Assembly (NCBI RefSeq): GCF_017874715.1
Contig: NZ_JAGGLR010000025.1
Location: forward strand, 62,001 to 126,000
DNA from: Streptomyces iranensis
GTDB lineage: Bacteria; Actinomycetota; Actinomycetes; Streptomycetales; Streptomycetaceae
Length of the DNA: 64,000 nt
Direction of reading: 5' to 3'
Part shown: piece after piece, positions 1-7,245 of the stretch
Layout of the letters: the number at the start of each line of letters is the position of its first letter
Numbering within the stretch: the first letter of the stretch is position 1
Notes under the pieces: model-generated
The model's database searches: none
Told to the model about the DNA's origin: nothing
What the model saw: the letters and a program-made list of their open reading frames with translations, nothing else
Program-made: the position numbers and the translations under genes

Positions 1-76
1 TCCGGGCATCGCGCTTTTCTGGGCCCATTCGGGCCGCCGCCGGGGCCCCTTCCCGCGGTCGTACCGGGTGCCCGGA

Positions 77-1275
77 TCAGTGAGGCGTTCGGCGAAGCGC
101 ACCCAGCGTAAGGATCATGAGCACCGCGGTGCATCCGCCCAGCACCATGACCGCGGACGGAGAGCTGCGGTCCAGGACGACTCCCCCTACGAGCGCACCC
201 ATAGAGATCGTGGCCTGAAAGGAGGCGGTGAACAGGACCGATGCCGCTTCCGGGGCATGCGGTGCCGCCTTGGCGAAGCAGGTCTGCGACGCGACCGGCA
301 CGGCGCCGTACGCGATGCCCCACACGATCAGCAGTACCACCGCGCCGGCCTCCCAGCGGCCCAACGCTGGAAGCAGGAGGGTCACCGCGGCGATCAGGCC
401 GCCCGCGAGCCCGAGGACGGTCCGGGGATACCGGGCCACCCAGGCGCCGCCCAGGAAGTTGCCGAGGATGCCGGCGGCACCGTAGAGCAGCAAGAACGTG
501 GTGATCAGAGCATCGCCGACATGGGTGGCCTGTTCCAGGAACGGTGTCACGTAGGTGTACGTGCCGAAGTGAGCCAGCACGACAAGAAACGTCAGCAAGA
601 GCGCGAAGCGGATGCTGGCGCTGCGGAGCATGCCATTGAGGACGCCCAGCCGTGTGGTCTGGATCGGCGGAAGCGGCGGCACGAGCAGGAGCAGCATGAC
701 CAGTACGCCGACCGCCAGGGCTCCCATGACGGTGAAGGCCGTTCGCCATCCGGCGAGATCTCCGATGAGGGTGCCGGCTGGTACGCCGAGAACGGATCCC
801 AGCGGCACGGCAGAGAAGATCACAGCGGTGGCCCTGCCGACCGGGACCGGCGGCACCAGTCGTTCCGCCAACCCGCCCCGATCGACCAGAAGCCGCCGAT
901 GGTGATCCCCACCATGATCCGAGAGGTCAGTACGGGCCAGTAGTCGGGCGCCGCGGCGGCAAGGAAGTTCGCCAATGCCAGCAGGAGCATGAAAGCGCAC
1001 AGCATCAGTCGGCGGTCGAGGCGTGCCGTGGCCGCGGTGACCAGCGGAGCGGCGATAGCCGCCAGGAAGCCGGGCATGGCCATCATCAGTCCGGCCATCC
1101 CGTCCGAGACGGTGAAGCTGGATCCGATCGAGGTCAGCAGACCGATCGGCAGGATCTCGGTGGTGACGGTGGCGAAGATCCCCAGCATCACCGAGACCAC
1201 GGCCGGCCACCCCTTCAGCGGGGCCCGATGGGGCGAGAGTTGGCCGTCGACCGAAGCGGTGATGGTGATCGGCAT
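77..1275 (-). pseudogene. MFS drug/nucleoside exporter, frameshifted
   Basis: DHA1-type major facilitator exporter resembling AraJ/NepI proteins; it would export a small molecule across the membrane. The N-terminal half (from ATG at 1275, preceded by AGGACGG) carries several membrane helices (e.g. around VVSVMLGIFATVTTEILP) and reads to about 871. There the matching C-terminal half continues in another frame as LAERLVPPVPVGRATAVIF and runs to the stop at 77, with the family motif PLGSVLGVPAGT and further helices. Restoring one base in the run GGGGCGGGTTGGCG (rc of about 867-880) joins both halves into a normal roughly 400-residue protein. So it is either a recent one-base deletion or a sequencing error. 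The TetR gene upstream on the same strand is its likely regulator. An earlier ATG at 1332 is possible. Confidence 0.8.
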
Positions 1276-1434
1276 GGCGTTCCGTCCTGTGAGAGGCAGC
1301 GCGTTCGCCATCAGCCCAGCAGGTTTCATCAAGAGGTGGCTGGCAGGTCTGCGACCGCACCCTTGCCGTTCACGGGTGATGTTGTATCCCCGCGAGCGCC
1401 TATGACCAGCCCTCCGGTCTGAGGAGACGGTTGA

Positions 1435-2022
1435 TCAGCGGGGGCGCAGGCCGTCGATGAGCAAGGTGCAGATGGACTGCAGGGCGGCCTCGGACCCCGG
1501 GGACCGCCATTCGGGGGCGTGCGCCGGATGGTGGTAGGCCATGGTGGCGTCGAAGACGGTTCGCGCCGTCGCGGTGGGGTCGGGGGAGGTGAAGTCGCCG
1601 CTGGTGACGCCGTCGGCGATGATGACGCGCAGCTGCTCGACCAGGTCGGTCACATGGTCGGCGGCCGCGCTGCTGTGTTCGGCCGCCAGGACCCGGTACG
1701 TGGCGAAGAGCTCCGGGTCCTCGGACAGCAGGGTCCGCTTGGCGGCGAACAGCGTGGTGAACCAGGTGCGGAGCCGCTCGGGCGGGGCCTGCCGGGTGTC
1801 GGCCGCGACCGCCGCGAGGGGGTCGCGCGCCCGGCCCAGCCAGCGCCGGGTGACGGCTTCGCGCAGCGCCGCCTTGGACGGGAAGTGGCGGTAGACGCTG
1901 GCGTGGCTGACTCCCAGAGCCCGCGCCACGTCCAGCACCGTGGCCTTCGCCGGTCCATGGCGGCGCAGCACGTCCTCGGTGGCCGTCAGGATGGTCTCGG
2001 CGTCGAGGGGGCCGGAACGCAT
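1435..2022 (-). CDS. TetR/AcrR family transcriptional regulator
   Basis: A 195-residue DNA-binding regulator. The N-terminal helix-turn-helix (about residues 5-52) shows the TetR signature: AETILTATEDVLRRHG, then VLDVARALGVSHASVYRHF. The rest is a helical ligand-binding domain. It lies 160 bp upstream of the broken MFS exporter on the same strand and downstream of a cyclase-family hydrolase, the usual arrangement for a regulator sensing the exported or hydrolysed compound. The ATG at 2022 fits the family start, although its ribosome-binding site is weak. The open frame continues upstream into the inserted IS element at 2114, but those residues (including one coming from the inverted repeat) are not regulator sequence. 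The IS insertion lies only 85 bp upstream of the start and may have changed its expression. Confidence 0.85.
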   Translation of the reverse strand: MRSGPLDAETILTATEDVLRRHGPAKATVLDVARALGVSHASVYRHFPSKAALREAVTRRWLGRARDPLAAVAADTRQAPPERLRTWFTTLFAAKRTLLSEDPELFATYRVLAAEHSSAAADHVTDLVEQLRVIIADGVTSGDFTSPDPTATARTVFDATMAYHHPAHAPEWRSPGSEAALQSICTLLIDGLRPR

Positions 2023-2107
2023 CAGGGCTCGCCGTTCCGTACGAACCGCACCGCGCGGCTCCCGGCCCCGGCGGCGGGCACCGACTGCTCCCTCAACTCC
2101 AGTTCCT

Positions 2108-2113
2108 CCTAGT
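2108..2113. repeat. Left copy of target-site duplication CCTAGT
   Basis: CCTAGT directly abuts the left inverted repeat (starting TGTACTG at 2114), and the same six bases in the same orientation follow the right inverted repeat at 4658-4663. It matches the NCTAGN target and 6-bp duplication that I recall for Bordetella IS481. Confidence 0.85.
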
Positions 2114-2135
2114 TGTACTGACCGGGCACGTTGAT
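2114..2135 (+). repeat. IS481 left inverted repeat (IRL)
   Basis: Begins TGTACTGACCGGGCACGTTG and is identical over 22 bp to the reverse complement of 4636-4657. Beyond 22 bp the two ends diverge. Read on the minus strand it encodes the peptide INVPGQYN followed by TAG, mirroring the end of the transposase gene. Confidence 0.92.
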
Positions 2136-2160
2136 TGAGAACAGGGGACCTGATCGGCAA

Positions 2161-3126
2161 TCACGATGCGGGGGTTGAGTGTCTGTTAGCCAGGTCCCTG
2201 GCGAGCTGACTGATGCGTGCGCGGGCCGTCTCAGGGTTGAGCACCTCGATGTGGTCGCCGAACTGAAGAAGCTGACGCACCGACTCGATGTCGGGGTAGC
2301 GCACGACGACGACGCACGAGCCTTTTCCCGCGTCGGAGACATGGTGGATGCGGGTGCCGAGGATGCGCCGCGCCAGGTCGAGACCCTTTTCCGGCAGGCG
2401 GATGGTCACGCTCACGCGATCTTGCCCCTCGGTGCGTTTCTTCAACACGGCCCATATGGTGCGGAGGCTTTCGCCTGGTTGGAGCACAGCTGGTGCGTCT
2501 AACTGTTCGAAGGCCGATAGTCGTTCCAGAGCGAGCAGCCGGCTGTCACCCTGGTCATCGGCGACGAGATACCAGCGACCTGATTTCGCCACGATCCCGT
2601 ACGGGTCGACCACCCGTGTCGAGGCCTGGCTCTCGGCGCTGCGCCGGTACAGGATTCGAAGGCGTCGCCGGTGTCGCAGGGTCGAGGCCAGAGCCGATAC
2701 TTCGACCGCTGCCTCGGGGGCAGCAAACCACGCGGTGCTGTCGACAAGCACCAGGTCAGCCAGCCGCAGCGGGCTCGGCGACTCAGGTGCAGCAGCCTGG
2801 CGGGCGGCGATCTTGCGCTCGGCCGACTCCCACACCGCAGTTAGACCCATTCGCTCACGTAGTGCGCTGTCCAAGCCGGCCACGGATAGGGCCTCCAGTT
2901 CTGGTGGTTCCAGATGGGATGCGTTGAGCCGTGCACTGGGGAGCAGGACGATCCCGCCGTTCCGCCCACGTTCGGCATAGACGGGCACGCCCGCTGTCGA
3001 TAGCGCCTCGACGTCCCGCAGCACAGTCCGCCGGGACACCTCAAGACGCGCGGCGAGCTCCGTGGTAGTGAGCCGCTGACGGGTCTGCAGGAGCAGCAGG
3101 AGATGCAGGAGCCTTGAAGCCTTCAT
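2161..3126 (-). CDS. WYL-domain transcriptional regulator (IS cargo)
   Basis: A 321-residue YafY-type regulator. An N-terminal winged helix-turn-helix (about residues 18-45, TTTELAARLEVSRRTVLRDV) is followed by a WYL ligand-sensing domain (about 130-210, with LRILYRR and YGIVAKSGRWYLVADD) and a C-terminal extension. The start ATG at 3126 matches family N-termini (MKASRLLHLLLLLQ). The stop lies only 26 bp inside the left inverted repeat. It is divergent from the VOC gene across a 96-bp intergenic region, so it probably controls that gene and itself. Codon 209 is TTA (complement of 2500-2502), which in Streptomyces needs the bldA tRNA, so its synthesis may be developmentally limited. It is cargo, not transposition machinery; the ligand is unknown. 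Confidence 0.87.
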   Translation of the reverse strand: MKASRLLHLLLLLQTRQRLTTTELAARLEVSRRTVLRDVEALSTAGVPVYAERGRNGGIVLLPSARLNASHLEPPELEALSVAGLDSALRERMGLTAVWESAERKIAARQAAAPESPSPLRLADLVLVDSTAWFAAPEAAVEVSALASTLRHRRRLRILYRRSAESQASTRVVDPYGIVAKSGRWYLVADDQGDSRLLALERLSAFEQLDAPAVLQPGESLRTIWAVLKKRTEGQDRVSVTIRLPEKGLDLARRILGTRIHHVSDAGKGSCVVVVRYPDIESVRQLLQFGDHIEVLNPETARARISQLARDLANRHSTPAS

Positions 3127-3222
3127 GCTTACCCATGTTCTCAGAAAAGGTGACAGGTCCCGTCGCGATTGGGTGATCCGCTGGGTGCTGGACCGAGTAA
3201 TCAACGAGTTGAGGAGCACTCC

Positions 3223-3588
3223 ATGCCCGCACCGAACCTGTTCCTGATCGGCGTCCGCGACGCCGAGGCCGCCACCGGCTTCTACAGCGACCTGTTCGAG
3301 ATCGAACCGACCTTCACCAGTCCCCACTACGTAGCCTTCGAAGCTGCCCTCGGTGTCCTGTTCGCACTGTGGACGGGCTACAGCGAGCACGCGGTCCCGA
3401 GCCTCCCTCGTACGACAGAGATCGGACTCATGGTGCCGGGGCCATCGGAGGCGATTGACGAGATCTTCACGAGGTGGGCCTCGAAGGGGGTCCACGTTGT
3501 GCAGGAGCCGCATGATGCTGTCTTCGGCCGCACGTTCGTGATTACGGACCCTGACGGCAACCTCATCCGAGTCTCCCCGGTCGACTGA
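3223..3588 (+). CDS. VOC (glyoxalase/bleomycin-resistance fold) protein (IS cargo)
   Basis: A 121-residue single VOC domain made of two beta-alpha-beta-beta-beta modules. It starts with the module NLFLIGVRDAEAATGFYSDL and ends with the typical FVITDPDGNLIRV strand. VOC proteins can be metal-dependent isomerases or dioxygenases, or can simply bind and sequester drugs; sequence does not decide which here. The ATG at 3223 follows a strong GAGGAG site (3211-3216). The gene is divergent from the WYL regulator and ends before a strong hairpin terminator (3619-3657). The pairing of a WYL regulator with a VOC gene suggests an inducible small-molecule response module carried by the transposon. Resistance is conjecture. 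Confidence 0.85.
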   Translation: MPAPNLFLIGVRDAEAATGFYSDLFEIEPTFTSPHYVAFEAALGVLFALWTGYSEHAVPSLPRTTEIGLMVPGPSEAIDEIFTRWASKGVHVVQEPHDAVFGRTFVITDPDGNLIRVSPVD

Positions 3589-3618
3589 CCTGCACTATCC
3601 CTCCCCGCATATCTCCAA

Positions 3619-3657
3619 GCTGAAGGGCCGGCCACACACCATGGCCGGCCTTTCAGC
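3619..3657 (+). terminator. Hairpin terminator between VOC gene and transposase
   Basis: GCTGAAgGGCCGGCCA pairs with TGGCCGGCCtTTCAGC around a 7-nt loop (3635-3641), giving a 16-bp stem with one G-T pair. It follows the VOC stop by 30 bp and precedes the transposase start by 18 bp, so it would insulate the transposase from cargo transcription. Confidence 0.7.
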
Positions 3658-3675
3658 CTGTCTAGGAGCTCAGAA

Positions 3676-4662
3676 ATGTCGCATTCGAACGCGGCCCTCA
3701 TCCCGCGCCACCGGCTGAAAGTCGCTCGACTCGTCGCTGACGACGGCTGGCCAGTCAGCGAAGTCGCGGCCCGCTTCCAGGTGTCCTGGCCGACCGTGAA
3801 GCGCTGGGTCGATCGCTACCTCGCAGGCGAGTCCATGCAGGACCGATCCTCACGACCGCGGAGCTCTCCGGCCAAGACACCCAAGACCGTGACGAAGAGG
3901 TGCGTCAGCCTGCGACTACGTCTGCGGGAAGGGCCGGTCCAGCTCGCTGCGAGACTCAATATCGCCCCGTCGACAGTGCATCGAATCCTGCGATCGGCCC
4001 GCCTGAACCGACTCGCCTACGTCGACCGTGAGACCGGTGAGCCCGTCCGCCGGTATGAGCACGACCAACCGGGATCACTGGTGCACGTGGACGTGAAGAA
4101 GCTCGGGAACATCCCCGACGGTGGCGGCTGGCGCTACGTCGGCCGCCACCAAGGCGAGAAGCACCGCGCCGCGACGCAGAGCAAGTCACGCAACGCCTAC
4201 GGCGGCCCGAAGGTCGGATACGCATTCGTGCACACCGTCATCGACGACCACTCCCGCGTCGCCTACACCGAGGTCCACGACGACGAAACAGCCGTCACCG
4301 CCGTCGGCTTCCTGCACCGGGCTGTCGACTGGTTCGCTGACCGTGGCGTCACCATTGAGAGGGTCCTGTCGGACAACGGCGGCGCGTACCGCTCGTACCT
4401 GTGGCGCGACAACTGCGAAGCGCTTTCGATCACCTCGAAGTTCACGCGCCCTTACCGCCCGCAGACGAACGGGAAGGTCGAGCGCTTCCACCGCACCATG
4501 GCCGATGGCTGGGCCTACGCCCGCTGCTACACCAGCGAGCAAGAACGACGCGACGCACTGGCCGGTTGGCTCCACCAGTACAACCACCACCGCCCCCACA
4601 CCGCGTGCGACAACCAGCCGCCATTCTCACGATTGATCAACGTGCCCGGTCAGTACACCTAG
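3676..4662 (+). CDS. IS481-family DDE transposase
   Basis: A 328-residue integrase-fold transposase. The N-terminal helix-turn-helix (about 13-45, VSEVAARFQVSWPTVKRWV) is followed by an rve domain. Its catalytic triad appears as D139 (LVHVD), D233 (LSDNGG) and E269 (GKVERFHR); the D-E gap of 35 residues is the DD35E spacing. ATG at 3676 follows TAGGAG. The coding frame runs through the right inverted repeat (residues 321-328, INVPGQYT). Its stop codon TAG (4660-4662) is supplied entirely by the duplicated target CCTAGT. The gene is intact, so the element could be autonomous. Confidence 0.93.
   Translation: MSHSNAALIPRHRLKVARLVADDGWPVSEVAARFQVSWPTVKRWVDRYLAGESMQDRSSRPRSSPAKTPKTVTKRCVSLRLRLREGPVQLAARLNIAPSTVHRILRSARLNRLAYVDRETGEPVRRYEHDQPGSLVHVDVKKLGNIPDGGGWRYVGRHQGEKHRAATQSKSRNAYGGPKVGYAFVHTVIDDHSRVAYTEVHDDETAVTAVGFLHRAVDWFADRGVTIERVLSDNGGAYRSYLWRDNCEALSITSKFTRPYRPQTNGKVERFHRTMADGWAYARCYTSEQERRDALAGWLHQYNHHRPHTACDNQPPFSRLINVPGQYT
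4636..4657 (-). repeat. IS481 right inverted repeat (IRR)
   Basis: The reverse complement begins TGTACTGACCGGGCACGTTG and matches the left repeat over 22 bp. It overlaps the last eight codons of the transposase. Confidence 0.92.
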
Positions 4663-4663
4663 T
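4658..4663. repeat. Right copy of target-site duplication CCTAGT
   Basis: Direct repeat of 2108-2113 immediately outside the right inverted repeat. Contains the TAG that ends the transposase frame. The cyclase stop codon follows 6 bp later at 4670. Confidence 0.85.
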
Positions 4664-4669
4664 GGCTCG

Positions 4670-5569
4670 TCAGAAGACCGCGAGCGGGTTGACGGGCACC
4701 CCGGTCAGCCCGTGGATACGCGGCGGCGCCACGGTGAGCAGGAAAGCATAGCGGCCCAGCTCCGCGCAGACGGCGGCGAGCTCGTCCACCTCGGCTGCGT
4801 CGATCAGGGGCAGGCCCATCATCGGCAGGGCGACCCGGTGCAGCGGCAAGGGGCAGGCGGGGTCCAGGTCCGGGTGCGCGTCGCCGATGTCGCCCGCGTA
4901 GAGCGACACACCGCGCCGGTGCATCCAGCGCACCGCGTCCAGGCTCATCCCCGGCATCGGGCGGTCGGGGTCGGGTGTCATGGACCATCCGCAGCGCACC
5001 ACCAGGGCGTCCCCGGACTCCAGCCGTACGCCCTGGCGCTCCTCGGCCGCCTCGAAGTCCCGCGAGGTGACCGCATGGCCACTGGGCAGCGGGCCGTCGG
5101 CCGCCAGGTCGAGCAGGATTCCCCGGGTGGCGATCCCGGCGGCGTACGCCGCCGTGGAGCCGTGCCGGGCGCCGGCCGGGGTCACGGCCTCGTCCACGGG
5201 CCGCCCCGGATAGACCCGCCCGTCGCGGATCGTGTGCCCCAGTGCGTCGAGGTGCGTCGAGCGCGGGTGGTGGTTGGTCACCAGCATCACATCCGCCGTG
5301 GCGGGCGCCGGGGAGCCGACGTACACCATCATCTGCTGGACCGGCGAGGCGTCCTGGGTGGAGGGCGCGAAGGGGCCGCTGATGAGTGGCGTCGGCCGGA
5401 TCGGAAGCGCGAGTGACACCGTCCGCCCGGTGCGGGCCTCCGCGGCGCCCCTGGTCCGGGCCTCCCCGGTGATGAGGTTGAGCGTGCCGCGCTCGTCGTC
5501 CTCGCCCCACCGGCCCCAGTTGCTCGGCGGATCCTCCGGCGCGTCGGTTCCCGTGTGTTGTGTGTCCAT
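4670..5569 (-). CDS. Cyclase-family (kynurenine formamidase-like) hydrolase
   Basis: A roughly 299-residue member of the putative cyclase family, which contains metal-dependent amidohydrolases such as kynurenine formamidase and isatin hydrolase. Typical features are SNWGRWGEDDERGTLNLIT near the N-terminus, the metal-binding stretch STHLDALGH in the position of the family HxGTHxD motif, and a C-terminal LPLIDAAEVDELAAVC segment. The first histidine of the canonical motif is also present (HHPRSTHLD). ATG at 5569 is preferred because an ATG at 5590 would lie inside the 32-bp palindrome; the latter remains possible. The TetR regulator lies downstream on the same strand, now separated by the IS element. 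The substrate is unknown. Confidence 0.82.
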   Translation of the reverse strand: MDTQHTGTDAPEDPPSNWGRWGEDDERGTLNLITGEARTRGAAEARTGRTVSLALPIRPTPLISGPFAPSTQDASPVQQMMVYVGSPAPATADVMLVTNHHPRSTHLDALGHTIRDGRVYPGRPVDEAVTPAGARHGSTAAYAAGIATRGILLDLAADGPLPSGHAVTSRDFEAAEERQGVRLESGDALVVRCGWSMTPDPDRPMPGMSLDAVRWMHRRGVSLYAGDIGDAHPDLDPACPLPLHRVALPMMGLPLIDAAEVDELAAVCAELGRYAFLLTVAPPRIHGLTGVPVNPLAVF

Positions 5570-5588
5570 GGCGCCGAAACGTACCGCC

Positions 5589-5620
5589 ATGGGTTACAGA
5601 GTTCAAAGTTTGTAACCCAT
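5589..5620. promoter_or_regulatory. 32-bp operator-like palindrome at the cyclase start
   Basis: ATGGGTTACA (5589-5598) and TGTAACCCAT (5611-5620) form perfect 10-bp arms around a 12-bp AT-rich spacer, unusual in this high-GC region. Half-site centres are about 22 bp apart, two helical turns, as expected for a dimeric or tetrameric repressor such as the nearby TetR protein. It sits at the 5' end of the cyclase gene. Confidence 0.65.
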
Positions 5621-5743
5621 CTAAGGGCGGGGCACGTGGAGCCCGCGCGCGGGTGTATCGCCCGACACCAGGAGGCCCGGAGCCCCGGCACCCCGCCCGG
5701 CAAGAGCTACGATCCCGGGGCAGCCGATGACATGGGGGGAGCC

Positions 5744-6820
5744 GTGAGCCAAACCGCGGCGCAGCTCGCCACCGCCCTCCGCCGGGCCCGGCGCGACGCC
5801 ACCGCCGAGGTGACCGTCCTGGCCGACCGGCCCGACGGCACCGTCGTCCGGTGCGGCCATATCGTCGCCAAGGCGCATCCGCCCGGCACGGACCCGGCCG
5901 AGCTGGCCGTCCGGCTGGGCGTCGCGGCCCATCCCCGGTGCGCGGGGATACTGCTGCCGCCGGTCGACGGCATGGCCGCGCTGCCCGACGGGCGACAGGT
6001 CACCCTCTGGCCGTACGGCGAACCCGTGGCACCCGACGCGCCGGACGCCGCCCCCTGGGCCGAGGCGGGGAAGCTGCTGGCCCGGCTGCACTCCGTACCG
6101 ATCGCCGAACTGCCCGGCCCGCTCCCGGCGATGCGCGGTCCGGCCAAGGCGGCCCGCGCCATCGCCCGGCTACGGGCGGCGGCGCTCCCCGACAGCGTGG
6201 CCACCCGGGCCGTGCTGCGGGCCTGGGCCGGACTGCCCGGCTGGGCCCGGGGCGTGGACCGTATGGATCGTGGCGTGGACCGTATGGACCGGCTGGATCG
6301 CGTGGGCCGCCCGGATCATCGGGACCGCGCCGACCGCGTGGAAGGCCAGGACCGCGCCGACCGCCTTGAAGGCCGGGAACACGGCGACCGCGTGGACCCA
6401 CGCGAGGGCGACGGCGTTGGCTTCGGCGGCGAAGACAACAGGCTCTGCCACGGCGACCTCCACCTCGGTCAGCTCATCCGCCACCGCGCCACCGACTGGC
6501 GGCTGATCGACATCGACGACCTCGGCCTCGGCGACCCGGCCTGGGACCTCGCCCGCCCCGCCGCCTGGTACGCCGCCGGGCTGCTCGCCGCCGAGGACTG
6601 GGAGCGGTTCCTCGGGGCGTACCGGGCCGCGGGCGGCTCCGCCGCGGGGGAGGGCGATCCCTGGCCGCGGCTGGACGTGCCCGCCCGCGCCCTCACCGTC
6701 CAGACCGCCGCGCTCGCACTCGCCAAGGCGGCTGCTGCCGGACGGGCGTTGGACGAGGCCGAGGAGGCGATGGTGGAGGCGTCCGTCCGCATCGCCCACT
6801 TCATGGAAGCCGCCGGCTGA
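5744..6820 (+). CDS. Aminoglycoside phosphotransferase-like kinase with low-complexity insert
   Basis: A 358-residue APH/choline-kinase fold protein. The catalytic loop LCHGDLHLGQLIRH (about residues 232-245) corresponds to HGDxxxxN, with Q in the place of the usual metal-binding N. The metal-binding segment LIDIDDLGLGDPAWDLARP follows. The N-lobe is compact and lacks an obvious glycine-rich loop. Residues about 168-226 are an Arg/Asp-rich repeat insert (GVDRMDRGVDRMDRLDRVG and similar units) placed between the lobes; most homologues would not have it. GTG at 5744 follows GGGGGGA; ATG at 5732 is an in-frame alternative. Substrate cannot be inferred: small-molecule kinase activity is likely from the family, antibiotic resistance is not shown. 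Confidence 0.8.
   Translation: MSQTAAQLATALRRARRDATAEVTVLADRPDGTVVRCGHIVAKAHPPGTDPAELAVRLGVAAHPRCAGILLPPVDGMAALPDGRQVTLWPYGEPVAPDAPDAAPWAEAGKLLARLHSVPIAELPGPLPAMRGPAKAARAIARLRAAALPDSVATRAVLRAWAGLPGWARGVDRMDRGVDRMDRLDRVGRPDHRDRADRVEGQDRADRLEGREHGDRVDPREGDGVGFGGEDNRLCHGDLHLGQLIRHRATDWRLIDIDDLGLGDPAWDLARPAAWYAAGLLAAEDWERFLGAYRAAGGSAAGEGDPWPRLDVPARALTVQTAALALAKAAAAGRALDEAEEAMVEASVRIAHFMEAAG
6250..6430 (+). repeat. Arg/Asp-coding degenerate tandem repeats inside the kinase gene
   Basis: Repeated blocks such as CGTGGACCGTATGGAT/C and GACCGCGTGGA code for VDRMDR, LDRV and ADRVEG units. The periodicity is imperfect (12-24 bp), consistent with slippage expansion while keeping the frame. Confidence 0.7.
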
Positions 6821-6897
6821 GGCCGTAGGGTGAAGTCCACGCGCCCGGACGCATGTTCCGGCGCGCTCTGTCAGAAGCATGAGGAGTTGAGCGGACC

Positions 6898-7179
6898 ATG
6901 CAGTGTCCCAAGTGCCATGCGCCGATGCACACGTACAACCGCAATGGCGTGCAGATAGAGCAGTGCAGCGGCTGCCGGGGGATCTTTCTGGACTATGGGG
7001 AGCTGGAGGCGCTGACCCGCCTTGAGTCGCAGTGGACGCAAGCGGCGCCGCCCGCCCCGCCCGGTGCCCCGCAGGCGTACCCGGCCGCACCCGCGTGGGG
7101 CGCCCCGCAGCACGGGCACCATGGCGGCCATCACGGCCACCACAAGCGCGGCTTCGGGCACATGCTCTTCTCGTCCTGA
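6898..7179 (+). CDS. Zinc-ribbon (TFIIB-type) small protein
   Basis: A 93-residue protein. CPKC (residues 3-6) and CSGCRGIFLDYGELE (from about 24) form the zf-TFIIB zinc ribbon found in small actinobacterial proteins of unknown function. The C-terminal half is Pro/Ala-rich, then His-rich (GHHGGHHGHHKRGFGH), which may also bind metal. ATG at 6898 follows GAGGAG at good spacing. A strong hairpin follows, then the tRNA array on the opposite strand. No function can be assigned beyond probable zinc binding. Confidence 0.85.
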   Translation: MQCPKCHAPMHTYNRNGVQIEQCSGCRGIFLDYGELEALTRLESQWTQAAPPAPPGAPQAYPAAPAWGAPQHGHHGGHHGHHKRGFGHMLFSS

Positions 7180-7205
7180 GAAGCTTCCTGGCCGGAGAAA
7201 CGTCA

Positions 7206-7233
7206 GAGGGCCGGAGCTTTCGCTCCGGCCCTC
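7206..7233. terminator. Bidirectional hairpin terminator
   Basis: GAGGGCCGGAGC and GCTCCGGCCCTC form a 12-bp perfect stem around TTTC. It lies between the plus-strand zinc-ribbon gene and the minus-strand tRNA array, so it can end both transcripts. Confidence 0.75.
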
Positions 7234-7245
7234 CGCCGATCGGTG

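Larger units (their letters stand above)
2114..4657. mobile_element. IS481-family transposon with two cargo genes (2,544 bp)
   Basis: The element is bounded by 22-bp perfect inverted repeats (2114-2135 and 4636-4657) starting TGT and ending ACA, and flanked by CCTAGT direct repeats. It contains a DDE transposase at the right end. Unlike ordinary IS481-family elements of about 1 kb, it also carries a minus-strand WYL regulator and a divergent VOC-fold gene between the left repeat and the transposase. It is thus a transporter-IS type element rather than a simple IS. It sits between the cyclase gene and the TetR gene without cutting either coding sequence. Intact repeats, a matching duplication and an intact transposase suggest recent, possibly active transposition. 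Confidence 0.88.

Noticed and set aside
1..76. Terminal inverted repeat TCCGGGCA/TGCCCGGA
   Set aside because: Only 8 bp in very GC-rich DNA with no mobile-element features; chance is likely.
2023..2160. N-terminal extension of the TetR protein to an ATG inside the IS element
   Set aside because: The extra residues come from the inverted repeat and flank; the regulator fold starts after ATG 2022.
5555..5743. Upstream extension of the phosphotransferase frame
   Set aside because: The 63 extra codons overlap the palindrome and are not kinase-like; GTG at 5744 (or ATG at 5732) is better supported.
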